Source: Bacteroidales bacterium
GTDB taxonomy: Bacteria; Bacteroidota; Bacteroidia; Bacteroidales; B18-G4
NCBI GenBank assembly: GCA_030606625.1
Contig: JAUWGC010000004.1
Span: 1 to 40,487 of the forward strand
Direction: 5' to 3'
Length of the DNA: 40,487 nt
The position numbers and the translations under genes are program-made. This document shows, piece after piece, positions 1 through 9,751 of this stretch (positions are counted from its first letter, which is position 1; every line of letters begins with the position of its first letter). The notes under the pieces were generated by a model. That model had not been told where the DNA came from, made no database searches, and worked only from the letters and a program-made list of their open reading frames with translations.

Positions 1-53
1 GCTGTATATTATTGGTTTTCATAAGTAATGTCCCGGTTACACCCCGGACAATA

Positions 54-815
54 TTAAACTGTAGTTAATTCATTTTTTATCCAGTCATATCCCTTTTCTT
101 CAAGTTCCAGTGCCAGTTCCTTACCACCTGATTTAACGATCCTTCCGTCATAAAGTACATGTACAAAATCGGGTATTATGTATGTGAGCAGACGCTGGTA
201 ATGGGTGATGATCATAAAGGCATTGTCCTTGGTTCGTAACTTGTTAACACCATTGGCAACCACTTTTAAAGCATCAATATCCAATCCTGAATCTGTTTCA
301 TCCAGAATGGATAAAGTAGGTTCCAGCATAGCCATCTGGAATATCTCATTGCGTTTCTTTTCACCTCCGGAAAAACCTTCATTAACGGAACGGTCTGTCA
401 GTTTGGATTGCAGTTGAATCAATTTTTTCTTCTCTTCCATTCTTGTAAGGAATTCTGAAGCCGAAAGAGGAGGCAACTCTTTGTGTTCGCGTTGTTCATT
501 GATAGCTGTACGCATAAAGTTAGTAATCGAAACGCCGGGAATTTCCACCGGGTATTGAAATCCCAGGAAGATACCTTCAAGCGCACGTTCTTCCGGAGAC
601 ATATTCAAAATACTGTGACCTTTATAATTGATCTCACCGGATGTGATATCGTAACCTTCTCTTCCGGCGATTGCCAGGGCAAGGGTGCTTTTTCCGGTTC
701 CGTTAGGCCCCATGATGGCGTGTATCTCACCCGAATTAATATTAAGGTTCAGGCCCTTGATGATCTCCTTTCCATTTATCGCAACAAACAGATCCTTTAT
801 TTCAAGCAGTAGCAT
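54..815 (-). CDS. sufC: Fe-S cluster assembly ATPase SufC (ABC ATPase)
   Basis: Walker [10 protein letters not shown], signature [11 protein letters not shown], Walker [16 protein letters not shown]; located just downstream of sufB. Confidence 0.96.
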   Translation of the reverse strand: MLLLEIKDLFVAINGKEIIKGLNLNINSGEIHAIMGPNGTGKSTLALAIAGREGYDITSGEINYKGHSILNMSPEERALEGIFLGFQYPVEIPGVSITNFMRTAINEQREHKELPPLSASEFLTRMEEKKKLIQLQSKLTDRSVNEGFSGGEKKRNEIFQMAMLEPTLSILDETDSGLDIDALKVVANGVNKLRTKDNAFMIITHYQRLLTYIIPDFVHVLYDGRIVKSGGKELALELEEKGYDWIKNELTTV

Positions 816-870
816 ATTGTTTATGTATTGTCTATATTATGAATATTTGATGATTATTTGTATTTTATCA

Positions 871-910
871 TGTTATTAATAGTTATTGATAGTTATTGGT
901 AGTTATTAAT
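871..910. repeat. Four in-phase 10-bp units (agttattRRt) between sufB and sufC
   Basis: tgttattaat|agttattgat|agttattggt|agttattaat. Confidence 0.85.
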
Positions 911-991
911 AACGCGAAGCAAATAACAATTAATAACTTTTTATATAATGAATTATTATTTCCAATTTAAAGTGGTTATAATTTTCTTATT

Positions 992-2461
992 TTATCCAAC
1001 ACTTCCCTCCAAACTTACTGATAACAATTTCTGTGCTTCAACAGCAAATTCCATGGGCAATTTACTGAGGACTTCTTTTGCATATCCGTTAACGATCAGG
1101 CCTATCGCCTTTTCTGAGTCGATGCCTCGCTGATTGCAATAGAACATCTGGTCTTCAGATATCTTCGAGGTAGTTGCCTCATGTTCCACTATTGAAGATT
1201 TATTTTCCACCTGGATATTAGGGAAGGTGTGTGCACCACATTTATTCCCCAGCAACAAGGAGTCACATTGAGAGTAATTCCTGGCATTTTCAGCATTTTT
1301 CATGATATGCACAAGGCCTCTGTAGCTGTTGTTGCTGTGTCCGGCCGAGATACCTTTTGATATGATCGTACTTTTTGTATTTTTTCCGATATGGATCATT
1401 TTTGAACCGGTATCTGCCTGCTGGTAATTATTGGTTACAGCCACGGAATGGAATTCTCCCACAGAGTTATCCCCGAGAAGGATACAACCGGGGTATTTCC
1501 ATGTTATGGCAGATCCTGTCTCGACCTGTGTCCAGGAGATCTTTGAATTAACTCCTTTACATAATCCCCTTTTGGTAACAAGATTGAAAATTCCGCCTTT
1601 ACCTTGCTTGTTGCCCGGGTACCAGTTTTGTACAGTTGAATATTTCACTTCGGCATTATCAAGTGTGATAATTTCAACAATTGCAGCATGAAGCTGGTTT
1701 TCGTCCCTCATGGGTGCGGTGCATCCTTCCAAATAACTTAAGTAACTATCTTTATCAGCAATGATCAGTGTACGCTCGAACTGTCCGGTATTGGCAGCAT
1801 TGATGCGAAAATAGGTAGACAACTCAACCGGGCAGCGTACACCTTTCGGAATATAGCAGAATGATCCGTCACTAAAAACGGCTGAGTTGAGGGCAGCAAA
1901 ATAATTATTAGTATAAGGAACTACAGAGCCCATATATTTCCTGACCAGTTCCGGATGTTTTTGCACAGCTTCACTGAAAGAGCAAAATATGATACCCAGT
2001 TCTTCAAGAGTTTTGCTGAATGTTGTTTTGACGGAAACACTGTCCATGATCGCATCCACTGCAACTCCTGCCAGTGTTTTTTGTTCTTCGAGTGAAATGC
2101 CTAGTTTATTGAATGTATCGATCAATTCGGGGTCAACTTCATCCAGGCTTTCATATTTGGGCTTCTGCTTTGGTGCCGCGTAATATATGATGTCCTGATA
2201 ATCGATGGCAGGATATTTAATATGGGCCCATTTGGGCTCTTTCATTGTTAACCAATACCTGTATGCTTTAATACGGAAGTCAAGGAAAAACTCAGGTTCT
2301 TTTTTCTTTTTGGATATGAACCGGATTATATCTTCATTAAGCCCTTTCGGGGCAGTTTCAGTTTCTATATCAGTATAAAATCCGTATTTATAATCGCCCT
2401 GGGTAACCTCATCAATGATTTTGTTCTTTTCTTCAGTCATGTTTCGCCAAGCAAATTTCAA
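992..2461 (-). CDS. sufB: Fe-S cluster assembly scaffold SufB
   Basis: SufB family motifs ([52 protein letters not shown]); an alternative in-frame ATG (MTEEKNK) lies 7 codons downstream. Confidence 0.96.
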   Translation of the reverse strand: MKFAWRNMTEEKNKIIDEVTQGDYKYGFYTDIETETAPKGLNEDIIRFISKKKKEPEFFLDFRIKAYRYWLTMKEPKWAHIKYPAIDYQDIIYYAAPKQKPKYESLDEVDPELIDTFNKLGISLEEQKTLAGVAVDAIMDSVSVKTTFSKTLEELGIIFCSFSEAVQKHPELVRKYMGSVVPYTNNYFAALNSAVFSDGSFCYIPKGVRCPVELSTYFRINAANTGQFERTLIIADKDSYLSYLEGCTAPMRDENQLHAAIVEIITLDNAEVKYSTVQNWYPGNKQGKGGIFNLVTKRGLCKGVNSKISWTQVETGSAITWKYPGCILLGDNSVGEFHSVAVTNNYQQADTGSKMIHIGKNTKSTIISKGISAGHSNNSYRGLVHIMKNAENARNYSQCDSLLLGNKCGAHTFPNIQVENKSSIVEHEATTSKISEDQMFYCNQRGIDSEKAIGLIVNGYAKEVLSKLPMEFAVEAQKLLSVSLEGSVG

Positions 2462-2756
2462 TTTAGACTAAATTCAAATAAGCGAACAAATTTAATAAAT
2501 TATAATGATTTTTTAGTTCATAGTTAAATTAATAAAGTTGGGATTTTATTGCTCAGTATTTGGATGCAAGATATGTTGTATGAGGTAGGAGGTACGATGT
2601 ACGATGGACATTAAACTTTAAACTATTGTATGCCTGTCCCCTGTGGGAATTATACAAGTTAGATAAAGAATAATATATCATATTATTTTGTTAACGTAAA
2701 TTTAAACCGTAACTTTATGGTTAAAAGATCCATATACTTTGGATAATTAATGATTT

Positions 2757-2778
2757 GCGCCATAGGTATCCCTATGGG
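2757..2778. repeat. Small palindromic element GCGCCATAGGTATCCCTATGGG (second copy of the family)
   Basis: Perfect 7-bp stem CCATAGG/CCTATGG with TATC loop; shares the core GCCnnnGGTATCCC with 6199..6221. Confidence 0.65.
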
Positions 2779-2932
2779 AAAAGACCTTGCAGAGTTGGAA
2801 ATATGAAAGTTTATAAATAGATCAAGTTGTAACCTTAAATCGATATATATAACTGGAATTATTTAAGATACTAGGTATAAATGGAAGATTCCGGTAACAC
2901 AGACGTTGCAGTAATTTAATCTTATTTGAATC

Positions 2933-5011
2933 ATGAGGCATTTTAAAAAAGTTATATTAACTTATATTCTTTTATTACTGCTTATAAAACCTTCATTTTC
3001 TCAAGCTTTTTGGGAATCCGTAGGACCTTTCGGAGGCTCAATTTTTTCATTATTGGTTATAGATGATAGTATTACTCTAATTGGTGCTAAATGGGGATGT
3101 GTTTTTAAATCTAATGATCATGGTATTATATGGAATCGTTCCAATGTTAGTAATTGTGATATTACTGTTTTGGAACTTGATAAAAACAATAACATTTTAG
3201 CAGGAGATTATCACTATCATGGGAATGTCTATATCTCTTATGATTTTGGAAGTAATTGGCATTTTTTAAAATCATTTTCTTATTCTAGTATTTATTCAAT
3301 AGCTGTTGACAGTAATAACTGGTACTATATTGGGACGGATGATGGTATTTACAGATCAGCAAATCAGGGCATTAACTGGTCATATCTTGAAGATTTACCT
3401 GCTGAGATCGCATCTATTTGTGTTTTGCCAAATAATGACATTTTTGTTGGAACCAAATACAATGGTCTGTTTAAATCCGTGAATCATGGAGAAAGCTGGA
3501 CATTTTTAGGTCTTGACACTTTATATGCATCTATAAACAACATCATTATTACTAATAATGAAGAACTTATAATTTCAACCGCAGGTTGGGCAATGCCTTA
3601 TACTTCTGGTCAGGGTATATTTCGATCTTTAAACATGGGCATTTCCTGGAATTTGATAGGATTTAATAACAAAACAGTTTATTCAATGGTTCTCGGTGCC
3701 AATAATGTTTTGTATGCATGCGTTAAAGACCTTGGTCTTTTTTCTACTTGTGATTATGGCCAATCCTGGGATTATCTTGGTCTACAAGACATTTTTCTTT
3801 ATTCTTTGGATATGGAATCGAATGGGCGGATTTACACTGGGGCCCTATTAGATCAGGGAATTTATGTTTCAGATAACTTTGGCAATAATTGGTACCAATC
3901 AAATTATAACATCAATAATTTTACAATATCGAGCTTGTATTCATATAATTACAATGAAATATATACTGGTACATCAAATGGATTGATTTATTATTTAAAT
4001 GAAAATGTTTGGGACACATTAGGTGTCTTTGATAGAGGTATTGTTTCTATTGCTAAAGACAATGATGACATCCTATTTGTTTGTCTTTATACTGGTCATA
4101 TATACAGGTCAATTGATAATGGAAACTTATGGGAACATATTTATTCAGGTTTACCAAATGGCGAATGTGAAAATTTGTTCGTAAATAATGCTAACTATAT
4201 ATATGCATCTATCCACAACAATAATGGTATTTACATCTCAATAGATCAGGGTTCTAATTGGATAGGATCAAATATTACTACAAATATTAATTTTATTGTT
4301 GAAGATCAGCAGGGATATTTATATGCTTCATCAAGAAATAAATTCTATTGTTCAAATGATTCAGGATTTTATTGGAATACAGTTCATGAGTTCTCAAATA
4401 GTATTATTATTAATTCCTTGGTAATTAGTTCAACGAATAATTTATATATTGGATTAACAGGGGATTCTTCAGGAGTATTCGTATCTCATGATCAAGGTTA
4501 TAATTGGGAATTATCAGGTCTGCAAGAATTTGAGGTTTATTGCTTGTCCTCAAGCTTTATTGACATGGTGTTTGCAGCAACTTCTGGTGGTTTCTATTTC
4601 TTAGATAGCAACTTTGATGATTGGATATTATTAGATAATAGCTTTGGAGGCCAGATATTCTCTCTTTGCACAGATGATGAAAATAATTTATATTCTGGAA
4701 CAAAAGGACATAGTGTAATAAAGAGCATTAATCCCATTACTTCAAATAAGAATTTTATTAAAAATCAAAACTCTTATATTATATATCCTAATCCAACTTC
4801 TGATGTAATTCATATTAATAATCCCAAAATTATAAATACAAAAACCATTCTAACCATTTATACAGTTGATGGGAAACTCGTTAATACAATTAATCTTGAG
4901 GAAATAAAAAACACAATAGATATAGACTTATATTATTTAAAAAACGGAATATATTTTCTATGTTTTAAGAACAATCAGTTTTGTCAAACATTTAAAATAA
5001 TTAAAAAATAA
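2933..5011 (+). CDS. Secreted BNR/sortilin-like beta-propeller protein with T9SS type A C-terminal sorting domain
   Basis: N-terminal signal peptide; repeated 'S.D.G..W' BNR-like motifs (YRSANQGINW, FKSVNHGESW, YRSIDNGNLW); C-terminal YPNPTSDVIHI...LKNGIYFLCF. Confidence 0.85.
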   Translation: MRHFKKVILTYILLLLLIKPSFSQAFWESVGPFGGSIFSLLVIDDSITLIGAKWGCVFKSNDHGIIWNRSNVSNCDITVLELDKNNNILAGDYHYHGNVYISYDFGSNWHFLKSFSYSSIYSIAVDSNNWYYIGTDDGIYRSANQGINWSYLEDLPAEIASICVLPNNDIFVGTKYNGLFKSVNHGESWTFLGLDTLYASINNIIITNNEELIISTAGWAMPYTSGQGIFRSLNMGISWNLIGFNNKTVYSMVLGANNVLYACVKDLGLFSTCDYGQSWDYLGLQDIFLYSLDMESNGRIYTGALLDQGIYVSDNFGNNWYQSNYNINNFTISSLYSYNYNEIYTGTSNGLIYYLNENVWDTLGVFDRGIVSIAKDNDDILFVCLYTGHIYRSIDNGNLWEHIYSGLPNGECENLFVNNANYIYASIHNNNGIYISIDQGSNWIGSNITTNINFIVEDQQGYLYASSRNKFYCSNDSGFYWNTVHEFSNSIIINSLVISSTNNLYIGLTGDSSGVFVSHDQGYNWELSGLQEFEVYCLSSSFIDMVFAATSGGFYFLDSNFDDWILLDNSFGGQIFSLCTDDENNLYSGTKGHSVIKSINPITSNKNFIKNQNSYIIYPNPTSDVIHINNPKIINTKTILTIYTVDGKLVNTINLEEIKNTIDIDLYYLKNGIYFLCFKNNQFCQTFKIIKK

Positions 5012-5087
5012 AATTTAATTACCACAACACATCACACTGTGCAAAACCGCATTATTAACTCTACATCGCCTTATTCCAGGCTCAAAT

Positions 5088-6083
5088 TCACATCCCCTGA
5101 AAATACCTAGGAACAGGAAGATCCAGCATTGTTTTGAGTCCTGTCCCTGCGGCCTTAATTGAACGTATTGCATTAATTATTATAGCACAGGTAGCAATAT
5201 CCCCGTCGACTCCACCCGGGATGATCGATTTTATCGTTGGCTTTCCGGTGATTTCAATAATATCAACCGGTTTACTTTCACCCACTGCAGCATGAAAATG
5301 AAGCCGGATAACCTCCTTCTCACCAATATAACCTCGTGCAATCTGCTCTATCCCACAAACGCAACCTTTATTTATCTTTACGTAACCGGATGTAATTATT
5401 CGTTTGGCGATAACTGGTTTTAAACTCACTGAAGTACGATCCAGTTTCCAGTTTAAACAATATGCTATCATGTAGATCGACTCAACAAGGCCTACATGGC
5501 CCAATGTGCCCTCAGCCTCCTTTATCATGAACTGTGAGCGGGTCAGTCCTGTACCAATCTTCTGCTGGAACGGAATACGTCTATTGGAAGCATCCTGGAT
5601 GCGTGTAACTTTTATTTTATTCACATTCTGGCAGACAGACGACAAAGTACAAGGGAGATAGTCCATGAGAAACCCCGGGTTTACACCCGTTCCCACACAT
5701 GCTACGTTATGCTTTCTGCAGATCTTGTCTATTCGTTTTGCTATTAACGGGTGTGTCTGCCATGGGAAGGCAAGTTCCTCACATGTTGAGACGATATCTA
5801 ATCCTGTGCTTGCTATCTCTTCAATCTGCTTCTCGATTACCTTAAGACTGGAAACACTTGAAAGAATTGCTACATCTGCATTCTTTCCCTCCAGGGCAGT
5901 TTTCAGATCCTTACAGACGTATATCCCAAGCGGTTTTATAGAACAGAGTTTTCCAACGTCTCTGTCAATCTTGTCAGAGGCTGGATCAACGGCAGCAATG
6001 ATCTTTATGCCGTTGCGTTCGGAAGCAAAACGAACTATTTTTTGCCCCACCGGGCCAAGACCAATATGAACTATGTTTATCAT
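5088..6083 (-). CDS. NAD(P)-dependent oxidoreductase, dihydrodipicolinate reductase-like / 2,4-diaminopentanoate dehydrogenase-like
   Basis: N-terminal Rossmann motif VHIGLGPVGQKIV; architecture resembles the DapB-like family including diaminopentanoate dehydrogenase; substrate not determinable here. Confidence 0.6.
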   Translation of the reverse strand: MINIVHIGLGPVGQKIVRFASERNGIKIIAAVDPASDKIDRDVGKLCSIKPLGIYVCKDLKTALEGKNADVAILSSVSSLKVIEKQIEEIASTGLDIVSTCEELAFPWQTHPLIAKRIDKICRKHNVACVGTGVNPGFLMDYLPCTLSSVCQNVNKIKVTRIQDASNRRIPFQQKIGTGLTRSQFMIKEAEGTLGHVGLVESIYMIAYCLNWKLDRTSVSLKPVIAKRIITSGYVKINKGCVCGIEQIARGYIGEKEVIRLHFHAAVGESKPVDIIEITGKPTIKSIIPGGVDGDIATCAIIINAIRSIKAAGTGLKTMLDLPVPRYFQGM

Positions 6084-6162
6084 TTACTCACTAATGAATA
6101 TAAAAAATTGATTTTCTCAAAAATTTCATAATGTTGGAATAAATATATAAAAAAGTATCTAA

Positions 6163-6235
6163 CCTGCATTATTCATGCAGAAGATAAAAGACAAAAGTAA
6201 TGCCGAAGGTATCCCTTTCGGAAAAAGATAAAAAT
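6163..6235 (+). repeat. Left arm of an inverted repeat (partner 9665..9714), interrupted by a 23-bp palindromic insertion
   Basis: cctgcattattcatgcagaagataaaagacaaaagt + 23-bp insert + aaaaagataaaaat; outside the insert it equals the reverse complement of 9665..9714. Confidence 0.85.
6199..6221. repeat. Small palindromic element AATGCCGAAGGTATCCCTTTCGG
   Basis: Stem CCGAA(GG)/(CC)TTTCGG around TATC; absent from the partner inverted-repeat arm; related to 2757..2778. Confidence 0.7.
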
Positions 6236-6384
6236 CAAGTGTTTACATAAAATTTGTTTGAAGACTTTTAAATTACTGGTAAAATCATTGTTTGTTTATT
6301 AACTTTATATGACTTTTGTCTTTAGCCTTTTATCTTTATCTTTTTGATTAATTTATTAATTAATCAATATAAATCATACTATTT

Positions 6385-7428
6385 ATGTCATCAGAAAATA
6401 AAAACAGGACGGAACTGTCGGAACTGGGTGAGTTCGGGTTGATAAAACATCTTACCAAAAACATTAAAATAAAACATAAAAACACCATCAAAGGAGTGGG
6501 GGATGATGCAGCGGTCATTAAGGTAAATGGCAAACTCATGCTGGTTACAACAGATTTGTTGATTGAAGGAGTCCATTTTGACATGATTTACACCCCGCTT
6601 AAACATCTGGGATATAAAGCAGCGGTGATAAATTTTTCAGATATCGTGGCCATGAATGGTTTTCCAAAACAGATCACATTCAGCATTTCCGTGTCCAACC
6701 GCTATTCTCTCGAAGCATTGGAAGAGTTGTACGAAGGCCTTATGCTTGCATGTAAAAAATATAAAGTTGACCTTGTGGGTGGAGATACGACCACCAGCCT
6801 GGGCGGATTATATATTACTGCTACAGCCATAGGAGAGGTGGACAAGGATGATGTTGTATACAGGGATACTGCAAAAAAGGGAGATATCATTTGTGTCACC
6901 GGGGATCTTGGTGCTGCTTATATGGGCTTGATGGTTCTTGAACGGGAAAAACAAGTTTTTAAAGCTAATCCGGATATGCAACCGGAATTGAAGGGATATG
7001 ATTATATCCTGGAACGTCAATTGAAACCGGAAGCCAGAATTGATATTCTTAAAATACTTAAAGGTGTTAATGTAAAGCCTACTGCAATGATTGACTTGTC
7101 AGACGGGCTTGCTTCTGACATAATGCATATTTGCACAGGCTCCGCACTTGGATGCAATATCTACGAAGATAAGCTCCCTGTTAATCAGGATACTTTGAAG
7201 GCTGCAATGGAGTTTAACATTAGTTCCGTCACCGCATCGATGAACGGGGGAGAAGATTATGAACTTCTTTTTACTATTTCCCGGGATGATTACGAAAAGG
7301 TGAAAGACATAATGGGTATTTCAATTATCGGGCATATGACAGATGAATCGGAAGGCATCAACCTGATAACAAAAACAGGCTCCCATATTCCCATCAAAGC
7401 ACAAGGATGGGATGCTTTGAGAAAATGA
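6385..7428 (+). CDS. thiL: Thiamine-monophosphate kinase
   Basis: ThiL motifs GVGDDAAVI, TTDLLIEGVHF, VGGDTT, SDGLASD, GGEDYELLFT. Confidence 0.95.
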   Translation: MSSENKNRTELSELGEFGLIKHLTKNIKIKHKNTIKGVGDDAAVIKVNGKLMLVTTDLLIEGVHFDMIYTPLKHLGYKAAVINFSDIVAMNGFPKQITFSISVSNRYSLEALEELYEGLMLACKKYKVDLVGGDTTTSLGGLYITATAIGEVDKDDVVYRDTAKKGDIICVTGDLGAAYMGLMVLEREKQVFKANPDMQPELKGYDYILERQLKPEARIDILKILKGVNVKPTAMIDLSDGLASDIMHICTGSALGCNIYEDKLPVNQDTLKAAMEFNISSVTASMNGGEDYELLFTISRDDYEKVKDIMGISIIGHMTDESEGINLITKTGSHIPIKAQGWDALRK

Positions 7429-7492
7429 GAGGAAGACCGGTCAGTTGGCAGCCGGCAGTCCGCCATCAGCCACGAGTTATCACCCATGATCA

Positions 7493-9301
7493 ATGACCAG
7501 TAAAGTAGAAAATAAATTGAAGTCACTTTTAAAGGTTTTACCTGATAAGCCGGGTATTTACCAGTTTTTTGACGAGGATGGTAAGATATTGTACATAGGT
7601 AAAGCTAAAAGCCTTAAAAAAAGGGTGCCTTCATATTTTAAAAAAGAAAGTTCCTTAAGTGGAAAAATCAAGGTTCTGGTTAAAAAAATTGCGGATATCC
7701 GGCATATTGTCGTTGATTCTGAATTGGATGCCTTGCTTCTGGAAAATAACCTTGTTAAAAAGTATCAGCCCAGATATAATATCCTGCTTAAAGATGATAA
7801 GTCATTTCCATGGATATGCATTAAGAATGAACATTTCCCAAGGGTTTTTCCTATCCGTAACATAGTCGATGACGGTTCTCAGTATTTTGGCCCCTATGCT
7901 TCTGTCAGGATGATGAATACTTTACTGGATCTGATCCGGCAATTATATCCGCTAAGGACATGTAAGCTGAATTTATCTCCTGAAAATATTAAAAAGAAAA
8001 AGTATAAGATTTGCCTGGAATACCAGATGGGGAATTGCAAAGGGCCGTGCGAAGGATTGCAACCGGAAGAAGATTATTATCATTTCATCAATGAAATCAA
8101 ACAGATTTTAAAGGGAAGCATACTTAATGTAATCCGGGGATTGAAGAAATTAATGATGAAGTATGCTAATGATTATGATTTTGAAAAAGCCCAGATTTTT
8201 AAAGAGAAAATAAAACTTCTCGAAAATTACCAAAGTAAATCTACTGTTGTTACCCCTTCCATCAGCAATGTTGATGTGTTTTCTATTATCACGGACGAAC
8301 AATCGGGCTATGTAAATTATTTAAAGGTTGTCAATGGTGCTGTTGTGCAGGCTTTTACCATTGAAATGAAAAAAAAGCTGGATGAAACGCCTCAGCAATT
8401 GCTTTCACTTGCCATAACCGAATTGAGGCAGAGATTTAACAGTGACTCGGTTGAGATCATAATTCCTGTTTCATTGGATATGGAAATAACGGAATTGAAA
8501 TTCACCATACCTAAAAGGGGTGGAAAAAAACACTTGCTTGAGCTTTCTGAAAGAAATGCTAATTATTACAGGCTGGAGAAACAAAGACGATTGGATCTGG
8601 CGGATCCTGAGCGGCATACAATTAGGATTCTGGCCCGGATACAAAAGGACCTTCGGTTGAAGGAAACTCCTGTTCACATTGAATGCTTTGATAATTCCAA
8701 TCTTCAGGGTGATTATCCTGTTGCAGCTATGGTATGTTTTATAAAAGCAAAACCTGAAAAAAAGGAATACCGTCATTTTAATATTAAGACTGTCAGTGGC
8801 CAGGATGACTATGCATCAATGGAAGAGATCATTTACAGGCGATATAAACGCTTGCTGGATGAAAATAAACCTTTACCACAATTGGTAGTTATTGACGGGG
8901 GAAAAGGACAATTGAATGCGGCGCTGAAAAGTATTGAAAAGTTAGGTTTAAGGGGAAAAATGACAGTGATCGGTATTGCGAAAAAACTGGAAGAAATATA
9001 TTTCCCCAATGACCTCATTCCTCTTTACCTGGATAAAAAATCTGAAACTCTGAGAGTAATACAACATCTCAGGGATGAAGCCCATCGTTTTGGCATTACC
9101 CATCACAGGAAAAGAAGGCACAAAGGTACCCTGCGATCTGTATTGACAGAAATTAAAGGAATAGGAAATAATACTTCACAGAAATTACTCCGGAAGTTTA
9201 AATCCGTAAAAAAAATACGAGAGGCATCACTGAATGAACTCAATGAGACTATCGGAAAAGCCAAAGCCCGGATTGTATTTTATTATTTTAATCGAAAATA
9301 G
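7493..9301 (+). CDS. uvrC: Excinuclease ABC subunit C
   Basis: GIY-YIG domain PGIYQFFDEDGKILYIGKAKSLKKRV; UvrC_RNaseH domain IECFDNSNLQGDYPVAAMV, LVVIDGGKGQL; C-terminal HhH. Confidence 0.97.
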   Translation: MTSKVENKLKSLLKVLPDKPGIYQFFDEDGKILYIGKAKSLKKRVPSYFKKESSLSGKIKVLVKKIADIRHIVVDSELDALLLENNLVKKYQPRYNILLKDDKSFPWICIKNEHFPRVFPIRNIVDDGSQYFGPYASVRMMNTLLDLIRQLYPLRTCKLNLSPENIKKKKYKICLEYQMGNCKGPCEGLQPEEDYYHFINEIKQILKGSILNVIRGLKKLMMKYANDYDFEKAQIFKEKIKLLENYQSKSTVVTPSISNVDVFSIITDEQSGYVNYLKVVNGAVVQAFTIEMKKKLDETPQQLLSLAITELRQRFNSDSVEIIIPVSLDMEITELKFTIPKRGGKKHLLELSERNANYYRLEKQRRLDLADPERHTIRILARIQKDLRLKETPVHIECFDNSNLQGDYPVAAMVCFIKAKPEKKEYRHFNIKTVSGQDDYASMEEIIYRRYKRLLDENKPLPQLVVIDGGKGQLNAALKSIEKLGLRGKMTVIGIAKKLEEIYFPNDLIPLYLDKKSETLRVIQHLRDEAHRFGITHHRKRRHKGTLRSVLTEIKGIGNNTSQKLLRKFKSVKKIREASLNELNETIGKAKARIVFYYFNRK

Positions 9302-9348
9302 TAATTAGTTGTAAACCACCTTCTTTGAGGCTGCCGGTTTATTTTCAT

Positions 9349-9561
9349 TTACTCATCACGGAATTTGAATGATAACTTGAGCCTTGTACGGTAAGCTATT
9401 ACTTTCCCGTTTTCGATCTTCATATCCTGAGTTATAATTTCAGCGACCCTCAGGTCTTCAAGGGTTTTACCTGCCCTTTCAATAGCGGCCTTGGCTGCTT
9501 CTTCCCATGACACTTCACTTGAACCAACGATTTCAATAACTTTATAGATACTTTCGGTCAT
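9349..9561 (-). CDS. Dodecin family flavin-binding protein
   Basis: 70 aa; YKVIEIVGSSEVSWEEAAKAAIERAGKTLEDLRVAEI...YRTRLKLSFKF matches the dodecin fold signature. Confidence 0.93.
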   Translation of the reverse strand: MTESIYKVIEIVGSSEVSWEEAAKAAIERAGKTLEDLRVAEIITQDMKIENGKVIAYRTRLKLSFKFRDE

Positions 9562-9598
9562 AAATCCTCCTTTATTTAAATGTAAAAAATGATTTGTT

Positions 9599-9606
9599 CA
9601 AATTTA
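9599..9606 (-). promoter_or_regulatory. -7 box TAAATTTG upstream of the dodecin gene
   Basis: TAnnTTTG on minus strand, cTTG about 20 nt upstream; AAAGGAGG Shine-Dalgarno-like sequence before the ATG. Confidence 0.5.
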
Positions 9607-9664
9607 TGAAAAGATTTACTTATTGTCAAGATGAAAAGTATTAAAATTCTTCTTATGGTATTTA

Positions 9665-9714
9665 ATTTTTATCTTTTTACTTTTGTCTTTTATCTTCTGC
9701 ATGAATAATGCAGG
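9665..9714 (-). repeat. Right arm of an inverted repeat (partner 6163..6235), uninterrupted form
   Basis: Reverse complement reads cctgcattattcatgcagaagataaaagacaaaagtaaaaagataaaaat. Confidence 0.85.
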
Positions 9715-9751
9715 CTATATGTTAGCATATATGAAACATAAATAATTAATC

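Noticed and set aside
9302-9348. Possible bidirectional terminator between uvrC and dodecin
   Set aside because: Hairpin AAACC...GGTTT is imperfect with a long loop and no clean T tract.
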